In this document: in pieces, positions 1 to 4,941 of the stretch
How positions within the stretch are numbered: the first letter of the stretch is position 1
Layout of the letters: every line of letters starts with the position of its first letter
From: JACCRE01 sp049790855
Lineage (GTDB): Bacteria > Planctomycetota > Planctomycetia > Planctomycetales > Planctomycetaceae
Assembly: GCA_049790855.1 (NCBI GenBank)
Contig: JBAQZJ010000459.1
Span: 1 to 5,586 of the forward strand
Reading direction: 5' to 3'
DNA: 5,586 nucleotides
Translations under genes and position numbers: made by a program
Notes under the pieces: model-generated
Databases searched by the model: none
What the model saw: the letters and a program-made list of their open reading frames with translations, nothing else
What the model was told of the DNA's origin: nothing

Positions 1-1428
1 CCTCTCGGTGACGCTCAGCCCTTCCCACCGGCCGGGCAGCGGAGCGAGCAGAAGGAACATCGGGACGATCGCGGCGAGACACGCGCCCGCGACCTTCAGC
101 GGTGGGACGGACCGGGCTTCCTCGGGCCGGCGAAGCAGTTCCGACCAGGTTCCTTCGCTGCCGTACAGGACGGCGTCGGTTCCAAAGGTGCGGGCCGCCA
201 GCATCAACGCGATCGCCGCATAGAGCAGCGTCGAACCCACGCAGGCGACGACCAGCAGCCCATGCACCTCGCCGGTCAGAAGATCGCGGGCGAGCAGCAC
301 GATTCCGACGAGCGGGGTGATCGCCAGCGGCAGCGTCAGTTGCAACTCCGGCATCAGGCTCGCGATGCCGGGGGCGAGCGACACGATCATCAGCGGGATC
401 AGGTAGGCCTGGGCTTCTTTGAAGCTCCGCGCGAAGCTCGTCACGAACAGCAGCATCGCCGAGAAGAACGCCGCCATCACGAGAATCAGCGCCACGACCT
501 GCGAGACTGCCGCCGCGTTGAGACCGCTGCCGAACAGAAACCGGTCCAGCCCCAGCGAAAACGCCGTGGCGGTCATCGCGATCAGGTTCATGCCGGCCGT
601 GATGACGGCGACCGTAAAGACGGCGACGTACTTGGCCGCGAGAATCGCTCGCCGCGAGACCGGTGCGGCGACCAGCGGCTCGAGCGTGCCGCGTTCTCGT
701 TCGCCGGCCGTCAGGTCGATGGCGGGATAGACGGCCCCGGTGACGGTCATCAGCAATAGAACGAAGGGCAGCACGGTGGCGATCGTCATGGCCGCTCCGC
801 CGGTCGTTTCGATCGCTTCGATCGAGATCGCCACCGGAGGCGGCTCGTCGACGCCGGCGCGACGCAACGTCCGCCGATACCAGGCGTCGTTGAGGCTTCG
901 CAGGCGATCGTCGAGTTCGCGACGGGCGTTGATCGCCGTCGGCGACGCCGGATCGAAGATCAGCACGACCGGCGTCCGACCGCGGCGGTCCGCCGGCGGC
1001 AGGACGATTCCGACGTCGACGACGCCCCGGCGGACGAACTCGGCGACGTCGGCCGTCCCCTGCTTCGGAATGAAGGCGCTGAAGGCGGGGAACGTCGTCG
1101 GCTCTTCGCCCGAGCGCGCGGCCGACCTCTGACGAACGATTTCGGCCTCGCCGAGCAGCGGCTTGAAGCGGGCGGCGGCGGCTTCGGTTTCGAATCCGAG
1201 CACGAACTCCGGTCGTTCGGCGTGGCTGAGCGCCGTCGCTTGAGACAGCAGGAATTTCTGAAACGTCAGGCCGAGCAGCGGATAGACGAACAACGGCATC
1301 AGCACGAGCGTCAGGATCGTTCGCCGGTCGCGAAGCGTCTCCTGCAGTTCCTTGCGCGTCAGCCGGACCATCCGTCCCGGCGAAAAGCCGCGAGCGGGCC
1401 GACCGCGTTGTTCATTCGCATCGGACAT
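1..1428 (-). CDS. NatB-type ABC-2 transporter permease, C-terminus beyond window
   Basis: Membrane subunit of an ABC-2 type exporter, expected in the inner membrane and powered by the ATPase encoded just upstream (2316-1570). The 476 visible residues begin MSDANEQRG at ATG 1428; no clear Shine-Dalgarno precedes it. A cytoplasmic N-terminus with RKELQETLRDRR (25-36) leads into TM1 (about 37-56). A soluble extracytoplasmic region (about 57-212) follows, then TM segments near 213-233, 266-292, 305-331, 341-360, 364-380 and 388-412. The motif GERERGTLEPL (242-252) is the hallmark cytoplasmic coupling segment of NatB/ABC-2 permeases. Ordinary NatB proteins end near 400 residues, but this one continues through a linker (LRRPEEARS, 431-440) into another hydrophobic stretch (446-463) and runs off the window without a stop. 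From family knowledge, planctomycetes carry NatB permeases fused to a CPBP-type intramembrane protease domain. That fusion is my inference here, because the diagnostic part lies outside the window. The transported substrate is unknown. Confidence 0.88.
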   Translation of the reverse strand, partial: MSDANEQRGRPARGFSPGRMVRLTRKELQETLRDRRTILTLVLMPLFVYPLLGLTFQKFLLSQATALSHAERPEFVLGFETEAAAARFKPLLGEAEIVRQRSAARSGEEPTTFPAFSAFIPKQGTADVAEFVRRGVVDVGIVLPPADRRGRTPVVLIFDPASPTAINARRELDDRLRSLNDAWYRRTLRRAGVDEPPPVAISIEAIETTGGAAMTIATVLPFVLLLMTVTGAVYPAIDLTAGERERGTLEPLVAAPVSRRAILAAKYVAVFTVAVITAGMNLIAMTATAFSLGLDRFLFGSGLNAAAVSQVVALILVMAAFFSAMLLFVTSFARSFKEAQAYLIPLMIVSLAPGIASLMPELQLTLPLAITPLVGIVLLARDLLTGEVHGLLVVACVGSTLLYAAIALMLAARTFGTDAVLYGSEGTWSELLRRPEEARSVPPLKVAGACLAAIVPMFLLLAPLPGRWEGLSVTER

Positions 1429-1569
1429 CGGTGTCTGCCAGAGGGTGGTCAAGACTTGACGGGAATCGAGGATGGTTGCCTCAGCCTCGGCAGGGGCGAT
1501 GGAAGGTAGCTCACGGCGTCAAGCCGTGGGGGAGTGTCTGAGGTGTCGGTGTCTTGTTTCAGAGTAGCG
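1429..1569. repeat. ATPase-permease spacer with REP-like palindrome and 9-bp direct repeat
   Basis: This 141-bp spacer holds no gene. It contains a perfect hairpin CACGGC (1512-1517), loop GTCAA, GCCGTG (1523-1528), extendable to 1510-1530 with one G-T pair. It also has a second inverted repeat, GTCAA-gac-TTGAC (1448-1460). The 9-mer TCGGTGTCT occurs at both edges, at 1428-1436 (overlapping the permease start codon) and 1546-1554. The layout, a palindrome inside a short segment bounded by a direct repeat, looks like a small non-autonomous REP/MITE-type insertion. That is an inference, because a 9-bp repeat can arise by chance in biased DNA. No T-tract follows the hairpin on either strand, so a terminator is unlikely. 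Confidence 0.45.
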
Positions 1570-2316
1570 TCACGTCGCCGCCGGCAGGCTCTGGTCCAAC
1601 AGATCGAAGAACATTTCGACGAGTTGCCGCCGTCCGGTCTGTTCGCGGAGTTCGGCGAGGGTGCCTTCATAGCGCAGCCGGCCGCGGTGCAGCAGGCCGA
1701 ACCGATCGCACAGCCGCTCGGCTTCGTCGAGCCGATGCGTCGAGACGATGACGGCCTTGCCTTCCCGTTTGAGGAAGCCGATGTAGTCGAAGATGACCCG
1801 GCTGCCGATGACGTCCAGCCCGCGCGTCGGTTCGTCGAGCAGCATGATCGGTGGATCATGCACGAGTGCGCGGGCCAGATTCACCCGCTGCTTCTGCCCC
1901 GTGCTGAGCGTGGCGCAGCGACGGTCGAGAAATCCGGCGAGGTCGAGCATCGTCGCCAGATGATCGGTGCGCTCTGCGGCCGTCGCGGGCGACAGACCGT
2001 ACAAATCGGCGAAATAGGCGAGTGTTTCGCGGGGCGTGAGCCACTGGTACAGCCCGGCACTGGCCGAGACGAGGCCCAGTCGCTGCTTGACGTCTTCGGG
2101 CCGCTTCGTCGCCGAGAATCCGTCGACGACCGCGTCGCCGCCGGTCGGGCGCAGCAGGCCGAGCAGCATTCGCAGCGTCGTCGTCTTACCGGCCCCGTTC
2201 GGCCCGAGCAGGCCGTAAACCTCGCCGGCGACAACGCGAAAGTTCAACCCGTCCACCGCCCGGACCGCCGTCGATCCGGTGCCGAACACCTTCGTGAGCT
2301 GTCGGACTTCGATCAC
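1570..2316 (-). CDS. NatA-type ABC transporter ATP-binding protein
   Basis: Cytoplasmic ATPase (248 aa, usual length for the family) that drives the ABC-2 permease encoded downstream. Motifs in order: Walker A GPNGAGKTT (38-46), signature LSTGQKQR (137-144, a variant of LSGGQ), Walker B IMLLDE (157-162), D-loop GLD (166-168) and switch histidine His194 in STHRLDEAE. The Q-loop region reads LGLVSASAGLYQWLTPRE (80-97), with no glutamine at the usual place. As I recall, this G-S-x-G-L-Y form is common in NatA-like ATPases, so it is subfamily typical rather than damage. The start is GTG at 2316, chosen because GGGGAG (complement of 2322-2327) sits 5 nt upstream and translation begins cleanly at the first beta strand. 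The gene begins 44 bp after the hydrolase stop, so co-transcription is likely. The NatA/NatB resemblance suggests export, but sodium as substrate cannot be claimed. Confidence 0.95.
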   Translation of the reverse strand: MIEVRQLTKVFGTGSTAVRAVDGLNFRVVAGEVYGLLGPNGAGKTTTLRMLLGLLRPTGGDAVVDGFSATKRPEDVKQRLGLVSASAGLYQWLTPRETLAYFADLYGLSPATAAERTDHLATMLDLAGFLDRRCATLSTGQKQRVNLARALVHDPPIMLLDEPTRGLDVIGSRVIFDYIGFLKREGKAVIVSTHRLDEAERLCDRFGLLHRGRLRYEGTLAELREQTGRRQLVEMFFDLLDQSLPAAT

Positions 2317-2321
2317 AGACG

Positions 2322-2357
2322 CTCCCCGGAAGCTTCGACAGGGACCGGGTCGGGGAG
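2322..2357 (-). promoter_or_regulatory. Stem-loop enclosing the ATPase Shine-Dalgarno
   Basis: On the minus-strand transcript, CTCCCCG (complement of 2351-2357) can pair perfectly over 7 bp with CGGGGAG (complement of 2322-2328), leaving a 22-nt loop. The right arm contains the GGGGAG Shine-Dalgarno of the GTG-started ATPase gene. The left arm starts 3 nt after the hydrolase TAG (2363-2361). A ribosome terminating on the hydrolase gene would cover the left arm and free the binding site, which is the arrangement expected for translational coupling. The pairing is seen; the function is inferred. Confidence 0.45.
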
Positions 2358-2360
2358 ATC

Positions 2361-3017
2361 CTATTCGAGATGCGGCGCGACGAGTTCCGTCCAGATCGCG
2401 TAGCCCTTCGGGCTGAGATGCAGCCCGTCGTCCACGAAGAGTTCCTGCCGCGGCAGGCCGTCTTCCCCCAGCATCGCCGGCCAGACGTCGACATACTCGC
2501 AGACGGCCGACCGCTCGCAGACCGCCGCGATGCCCGCATTGGCCTGCTGCATTTTATCGGCGAGCTTCCAGCGGGCGCGACTCGGCTTGATGCTGACGTA
2601 AACGATCTTCGTGTCCGGCAATTCGTCGTGGAGACGGGCGACGAACGTCTCGAAATCCTTCACGACCGTCTCGGGCGATTTGCCGCCGTTGACGTCGTTG
2701 TCGCCGGCATAAAACACGACGACGCGCGGCTTGTGACGCAGCACGAGCAGATCGAGATGGCGGACGGAATCGTCGATCTGCGAGCCGCCGAAGCCGCGGT
2801 TGAGGGCCTCCAACTTGGGAAACGACTCGTCGAGATTCCACAACCGGATGCTCGAACTGCCGACGAACACGACGCCGCCTTCCTCGGCAGGCTGAGTCTC
2901 GTCCTGTTCCTCGAACCGTTGCATCTCCTTCGCCCAGCGGTCTTCGGACGTCGCGGTCGCGTCGGCCGCGGCGAGACTGAAAGGCAGCAGAGAGAGTAGA
3001 ACGGCGAGGCAGCGCAT
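2361..3017 (-). CDS. Secreted SGNH/GDSL-family hydrolase
   Basis: Serine hydrolase of the SGNH superfamily (esterase, lipase or carbohydrate-deacetylase type), 218 aa. It has an N-terminal signal peptide (MRCLAVLLSLLPFSLAAA, cleavage probably near 18/19), so it acts outside the cytoplasmic membrane. Block I is FVGSSSIRLW (51-60), with Ser55 the likely nucleophile in a G-S-S variant of GDS. Block II is NRGFGGS (73-79), giving the oxyanion-hole glycine. Block III is YAGDNDVN (103-110), with Asn107. Block V is DDGLHLSPKGY (196-206), with Asp197 and His200 completing the triad. All four catalytic blocks are intact. ATG 3017 has GGAG 7 nt upstream (complement of 3025-3028). The gene lies 127 bp downstream of the lipoprotein gene and 44 bp upstream of the ABC ATPase, on the same strand. 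The substrate cannot be read from the sequence; the form of block I and the GxND block resemble GDSL proteins acting on acetylated carbohydrates or phospholipids. Confidence 0.92.
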   Translation of the reverse strand: MRCLAVLLSLLPFSLAAADATATSEDRWAKEMQRFEEQDETQPAEEGGVVFVGSSSIRLWNLDESFPKLEALNRGFGGSQIDDSVRHLDLLVLRHKPRVVVFYAGDNDVNGGKSPETVVKDFETFVARLHDELPDTKIVYVSIKPSRARWKLADKMQQANAGIAAVCERSAVCEYVDVWPAMLGEDGLPRQELFVDDGLHLSPKGYAIWTELVAPHLE

Positions 3018-3144
3018 GGGCAGGCTCCGATGCAGGACGTTCGCATCCTACACGCGGAACGAGGCTTCTATGAAGCGTGCGACGGAGTCCTCGTCGATTT
3101 TCGCACTGGAAATGCTGCGAGGACCGTTCCCTGCTCCGTGCGAA

Positions 3145-3708
3145 TCACAGCCGCGATCGCGTCGGCGGCTCGTGGCGGGCGTCGTGAAGCGATTTCGGAG
3201 GGCCGACTTCGTCGTCCGGCTCCGAGGCCCGGATCGGCGGCTCGTAGACTTCCGGATCGGCGGCGGGCGTCGGCGGCTTCTCGGCCGGGGGAGTCGCAGG
3301 AGGGGCGGCTGGAACGGGCGGCAGTTCGGTTTCCGCCTTGTCGGTCTTGTTCTCGGCGTGCGGTGCGGGCGGGAGCGGCGAGGGCGGCAGATGAACGACA
3401 TGCCCCGACGGCGCAGACGGAACCGCGGGCGCCGCCCATTGCAGCGGCGGAGAAACGCAACTCGGCCCGTAGACCATCTCGTCGCCGCACACCGTTCGTC
3501 CGCCGTAGGGCGTGTACCCGCACTTGTACGAACAGCAGCAGCAGTTCGAGCAATCGCCGGCCAGCCACATGAACGGGTCGCACGGACCGCCGCAAAGCGG
3601 CTTGCAGAATCCCGGAGAGGCGCGACCGGTCGTGCAGTCGACGACGCCTGGACGGCACATGCAGCCCGTCAGGCCAAGGGTCGCGAGAGCGAGAAGGTGC
3701 AGTCTCAT
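3145..3708 (-). CDS. Cysteine-rich, proline-rich lipoprotein of unknown function
   Basis: Unrecognised 187-aa lipoprotein. Residues 1-15 form a short signal peptide (MRLHLLALATLGLTG) ending in the lipobox L13-T-G-C16, so signal peptidase II cleavage and lipid anchoring at Cys16 are expected. Residues 16-84 hold 14 cysteines (16, 18, 25, 35, 39, 43, 53, 56-59, 63, 74, 84), including four in a row (CCCC, 56-59) and a CKPLCGGPC cluster (35-43). Many disulfides or metal binding are possible. From about residue 86 the chain becomes a low-complexity Pro/Ala/Glu tail with PPVPAAPPATPP-type runs and a charged C-terminus. This looks like an unstructured spacer reaching through the periplasm or cell wall. 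The reading frame stays open upstream to 4179, but ATG 3708 is chosen because only it places the lipobox at the N-terminus, and GAGG (complement of 3717-3720) lies 8 nt upstream. The upstream extension has no protein-like character. The gene is probably transcribed from the palindrome-rich spacer behind it. Confidence 0.8.
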   Translation of the reverse strand: MRLHLLALATLGLTGCMCRPGVVDCTTGRASPGFCKPLCGGPCDPFMWLAGDCSNCCCCSYKCGYTPYGGRTVCGDEMVYGPSCVSPPLQWAAPAVPSAPSGHVVHLPPSPLPPAPHAENKTDKAETELPPVPAAPPATPPAEKPPTPAADPEVYEPPIRASEPDDEVGPPKSLHDARHEPPTRSRL

Positions 3709-3841
3709 AGCCGGTGCCTCATGTCCAGGACCATCACTTGGAATCGTCGTGCCGGTTCGAGCGACTTGAAGGGTTCTGCCGGTGAGAGCGGACATGGCGA
3801 TGAGACGCTCCGGTTGCGTAAAACGGGTAGCTGTTGCGAGC

Positions 3842-3888
3842 CTTTGTGCCGCCTGCGCGGACGCCGGAATGACGCAGGCAAAACAAAG
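3842..3888. repeat. Two-part stem-loop in the lipoprotein leader
   Basis: An outer stem CTTTGT (3842-3847) with ACAAAG (3883-3888) and an inner stem GCCTGCG (3851-3857) with CGCAGGC (3873-3879) enclose a 15-nt loop; unpaired gcc and aaa separate the two stems. It lies about 134-180 bp upstream of the lipoprotein start, so if transcribed it is part of that 5' leader. No T-tract follows on either strand. The role is unknown. Confidence 0.45.
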
Positions 3889-3931
3889 CAAAAGTCGTGA
3901 ATCACTTTGAACAAAGCGGCCGGAAGTGTCG

Positions 3932-3959
3932 CCTTTCGCTTCGCGAAAGGGCGTTTTTT
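3932..3959 (+). terminator. Rightward intrinsic-terminator-like hairpin
   Basis: CCTTTCGC (3932-3939), loop TTC, GCGAAAGG (3943-3950) is a perfect 8-bp stem. It is followed after GCG by six T (3954-3959) on the plus strand. A second hairpin, TTTCGC-aga-GCGAAA (3957-3971), overlaps the T-run and repeats the same words. No plus-strand gene ends here, so if active it would stop transcription running antisense to the lipoprotein gene, or insulate the promoter at 4017. On the minus strand it lies in the leader of the lipoprotein gene. Confidence 0.4.
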
Positions 3960-4016
3960 CGCAGAGCGAAAGACGACAAACCACCAAACTGCCCCAGTAC
4001 CGAAGCAAAGTTTCAC

Positions 4017-4045
4017 TTGCTTTGTCAGCGGCCGCCGGATATGAT
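4017..4045 (+). promoter_or_regulatory. Candidate rightward sigma-70-type promoter
   Basis: TTGCTT (4017-4022) is separated by 17 bp from TATGAT (4040-4045), giving a good -10 (5 of 6 consensus) and a weak -35 (3 of 6). The start of transcription would be near 4052, about 270 nt ahead of the small gene at 4325. TGATC-gttt-GATCA (4042-4055) overlaps the -10 and could be an operator. AAGCAA (4003-4008) forms an inverted repeat with the -35. A short hairpin (4062-4077) and seven T (4087-4093) follow immediately. Confidence 0.35.
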
Positions 4046-4314
4046 CGTTTGATCACTTTCCGCAAAGGCGCTTTTGCAGCGGGTCGTTTTTTTCCGAATT
4101 CTTTCGAGAACGAGCGAACCAGTTGCAGCGCGACGGCGTCATTGTGAGTAAGTGAAGGTGTAGACCTTGGGATCTGCATCTCACGAGGTCGATGTCATCT
4201 GACAAGGGTTCGGCGGCCTTCGGTTCCGCCGTACGAGGAATGTGCCCTGGGCAGGGGCCGAATCACGTAAATACCTGTCCTTCTTCTTTATCGAGGCTGC
4301 GGGGAACGCCCGCT

Positions 4315-4319
4315 GGAGG
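4315..4319 (+). promoter_or_regulatory. Strong Shine-Dalgarno for the small gene at 4325
   Basis: GGAGG lies 5 nt before ATG 4325. It is a better match than the binding sites of the confident genes in this window and is the main reason to accept the short reading frame that follows. A hairpin at 4299-4313 ends 1 nt upstream and may affect its access. Confidence 0.55.
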
Positions 4320-4324
4320 TTCCG

Positions 4325-4648
4325 ATGATTCAGTTCCGCGACAACCTGGCGATCAACACCACCCAAGCCGACGCTGCGTTCGGCCTGGTCGCCGCCGCGG
4401 ACATTAATCATCGCGCCCGCCATTGCGGTGAAAGCATGTTCCCCCGCTGTTCGGGGAAACGACGGCGCATGCCGAAGTGGTCGTATACGTGTTCGACGGT
4501 ACCGGTACGCCCGGTCGTCGAAGGCGGCGGCTGCGTCGGCAAGCCAACCGGTTCGACGACCACGCCGCTACCGCGGCCGGTCACGACCGGTGGCCCTGCC
4601 GCGACGTTCTGGGCGACGCTCGTCTTGCAGCGAGCGCTCAGTAGCTGA
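4325..4648 (+). CDS. Small protein of unknown function (107 aa), uncertain
   Basis: Not recognised. Support for coding comes from the GGAGG Shine-Dalgarno and from codon use. In the first 26 codons (MIQFRDNLAINTTQADAAFG...) only three end in A or T, and codons about 65-103 also favour G/C at position 3 over positions 1 and 2. The N-terminal part looks like a soluble domain. A basic stretch (GKRRRMPKW, 44-52) follows, then a Gly/Thr/Pro-rich stretch with VVEGGGCVGKPTGSTTTP (65-82). Four cysteines are spread through it (34, 42, 55, 71). There is no signal peptide or membrane segment. The stop TGA (4646-4648) lies in an 18-bp tandem repeat. The same DNA forms several strong hairpins (4439-4458, 4492-4522, 4513-4561), so it could instead be a structured RNA or a decayed gene. 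The ECF gene starts 293 bp downstream on the same strand with no clear terminator between, so they may share a transcript. Confidence 0.42.
   Translation: MIQFRDNLAINTTQADAAFGLVAAADINHRARHCGESMFPRCSGKRRRMPKWSYTCSTVPVRPVVEGGGCVGKPTGSTTTPLPRPVTTGGPAATFWATLVLQRALSS
4439..4595 (+). other. Cluster of alternative stem-loops
   Basis: TTCCCC.CG (4439-4446, one bulged C) pairs with CGGGGAA (4452-4458). TTCGACG-gt-ACCGG (4492-4505) pairs with CCGGTCGTCGAA (4511-4522) as a 12-bp stem with a 2-nt bulge. The 3' half of that stem, GGTCGTCGAA (4513-4522), is also perfectly complementary over 10 bp to TTCGACGACC (4552-4561). CCGGTCGT (4511-4518) further matches ACGACCGG (4583-4590). The segment 4511-4522 therefore has three competing partners, as in attenuators or switching RNAs. 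Words such as CGTCG are frequent in this genome, which weakens the case. Confidence 0.35.
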
Positions 4649-4678
4649 CGTCGATTCGTCAGCTGACGTCGATTCGTC
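4643..4678 (+). repeat. 18-bp perfect tandem duplication with hairpin
   Basis: AGCTGACGTCGATTCGTC occurs twice in a row (4643-4660 and 4661-4678) without mismatch. The junction forms AGCTGACG (4643-4650), loop TCGATT, CGTCAGCT (4657-4664), an 8-bp perfect stem. The stop codon of the small gene (4646-4648) lies in it, and because 18 is a multiple of 3 the second copy repeats the TGA in frame (4664-4666). No T-tract follows. It could be a slippage product, a paired binding site, or a 3'-end structure. Confidence 0.8.
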
Positions 4679-4941
4679 GTCGTAAGCGGTGCGAGGCCGG
4701 CACTCCGTCACGGTGTGATCGATCCGTTTTCGCAACGCCCCCGTGTCTTCACCCACCGCCGATCGACCGGATTCGGTCGTGAAGCGCGTGCCGTTCTTTC
4801 GGTTGTTCCGTCGTGCATCCACTTTGGCGCACGACAGGACTTCGGAACGAACGGCCACGTGGGGAAGCCGTTCCACCCAGCCTCCTCCGTCGCCCGGCGT
4901 CGTCCGGTCGTGCGGTTCGATAAGAAGAAGGTAGTGTCCCG
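4649..4941. other. Leader region of the ECF sigma gene
   Basis: No gene is supported here. Visible are a 17-bp near-palindrome with one mismatched pair, CACTCCGTCACGGTGTG (4701-4717), and an inverted repeat GAACGGC (4849-4855) with GCCGTTC (4867-4873). The palindrome CACGTG (4856-4861) sits in the loop of that repeat, which is 68 nt before the sigma start. A purine-rich AAGAAGG (4925-4931) lies 10 nt before ATG 4942 and probably serves as ribosome-binding site. GGAAC (4844-4848) resembles the -35 of ECF-type promoters, but I find no matching -10. Confidence 0.5.

Larger units (their letters stand above)
3709..4324. other. Intergenic region between divergent transcription units
   Basis: No convincing gene is seen in these 616 bases; open frames crossing them lack start signals and normal codon use. 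The first 130 bases are the leader of the lipoprotein gene. From 3842 to 4093 the DNA is AT-richer than its surroundings and full of inverted repeats. From 4150 to 4324 it becomes GC-rich again and forms the leader of the small gene at 4325. That part contains AAGGT-gtag-ACCTT (4155-4168), CGGCGG-9-CCGCCG (4211-4231) and GCGGG-5-CCCGC (4299-4313). The last hairpin ends just before the Shine-Dalgarno at 4315. No clear minus-strand promoter for the lipoprotein could be picked out. Confidence 0.6.

Noticed and set aside
80..99. Possible loss of the Q-loop glutamine in the ABC ATPase as a sign of inactivation (residues 80-97, DNA about 2026-2079)
   Set aside because: The LVSASAGLY form is, as far as I know, common in NatA-like ATPases, and all other catalytic motifs are intact. 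The coordinates given for this entry are residue numbers.
262..759. Plus-strand open frame (165 codons) opposite the permease
   Set aside because: Its composition is dominated by Arg, Gln, His and Glu. The minus strand shows the ABC-2 motif and membrane segments throughout.
1534..2403. Long plus-strand open frame (289 codons) opposite the ABC ATPase
   Set aside because: It is antisense to a gene with every ABC motif intact, is rich in Arg, Gln and Glu with no recognisable domain, and is typical of mirror frames in GC-rich DNA.
2370..2999. Plus-strand open frame (209 codons) opposite the SGNH hydrolase
   Set aside because: The minus strand has a signal peptide and full catalytic blocks; this frame has neither a domain nor a start signal.
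3080..3101. CGACG-7-CGTCG followed by ATTTT as a plus-strand terminator
   Set aside because: A 5-bp stem and four T with no plus-strand gene before it is too weak.
3016..3900. Plus-strand open frame (294 codons) over the lipoprotein and its leader
   Set aside because: It is extremely Arg-rich with no domain, and is antisense to the frame with the lipobox.
3709..4179. In-frame 157-codon extension upstream of the lipoprotein start
   Set aside because: It would bury the signal peptide and lipobox inside the protein. It has no ribosome-binding site, mixed codon use, and crosses a palindrome-rich AT-richer spacer.
4432..4641. Frame -1 continuation of the small gene (reads ...AEVVVYVFDGTGTPG...), suggesting a frameshift
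   Set aside because: It looked protein-like by eye. Third-position G/C is higher in the original frame across the 3' half, so no frameshift is needed.
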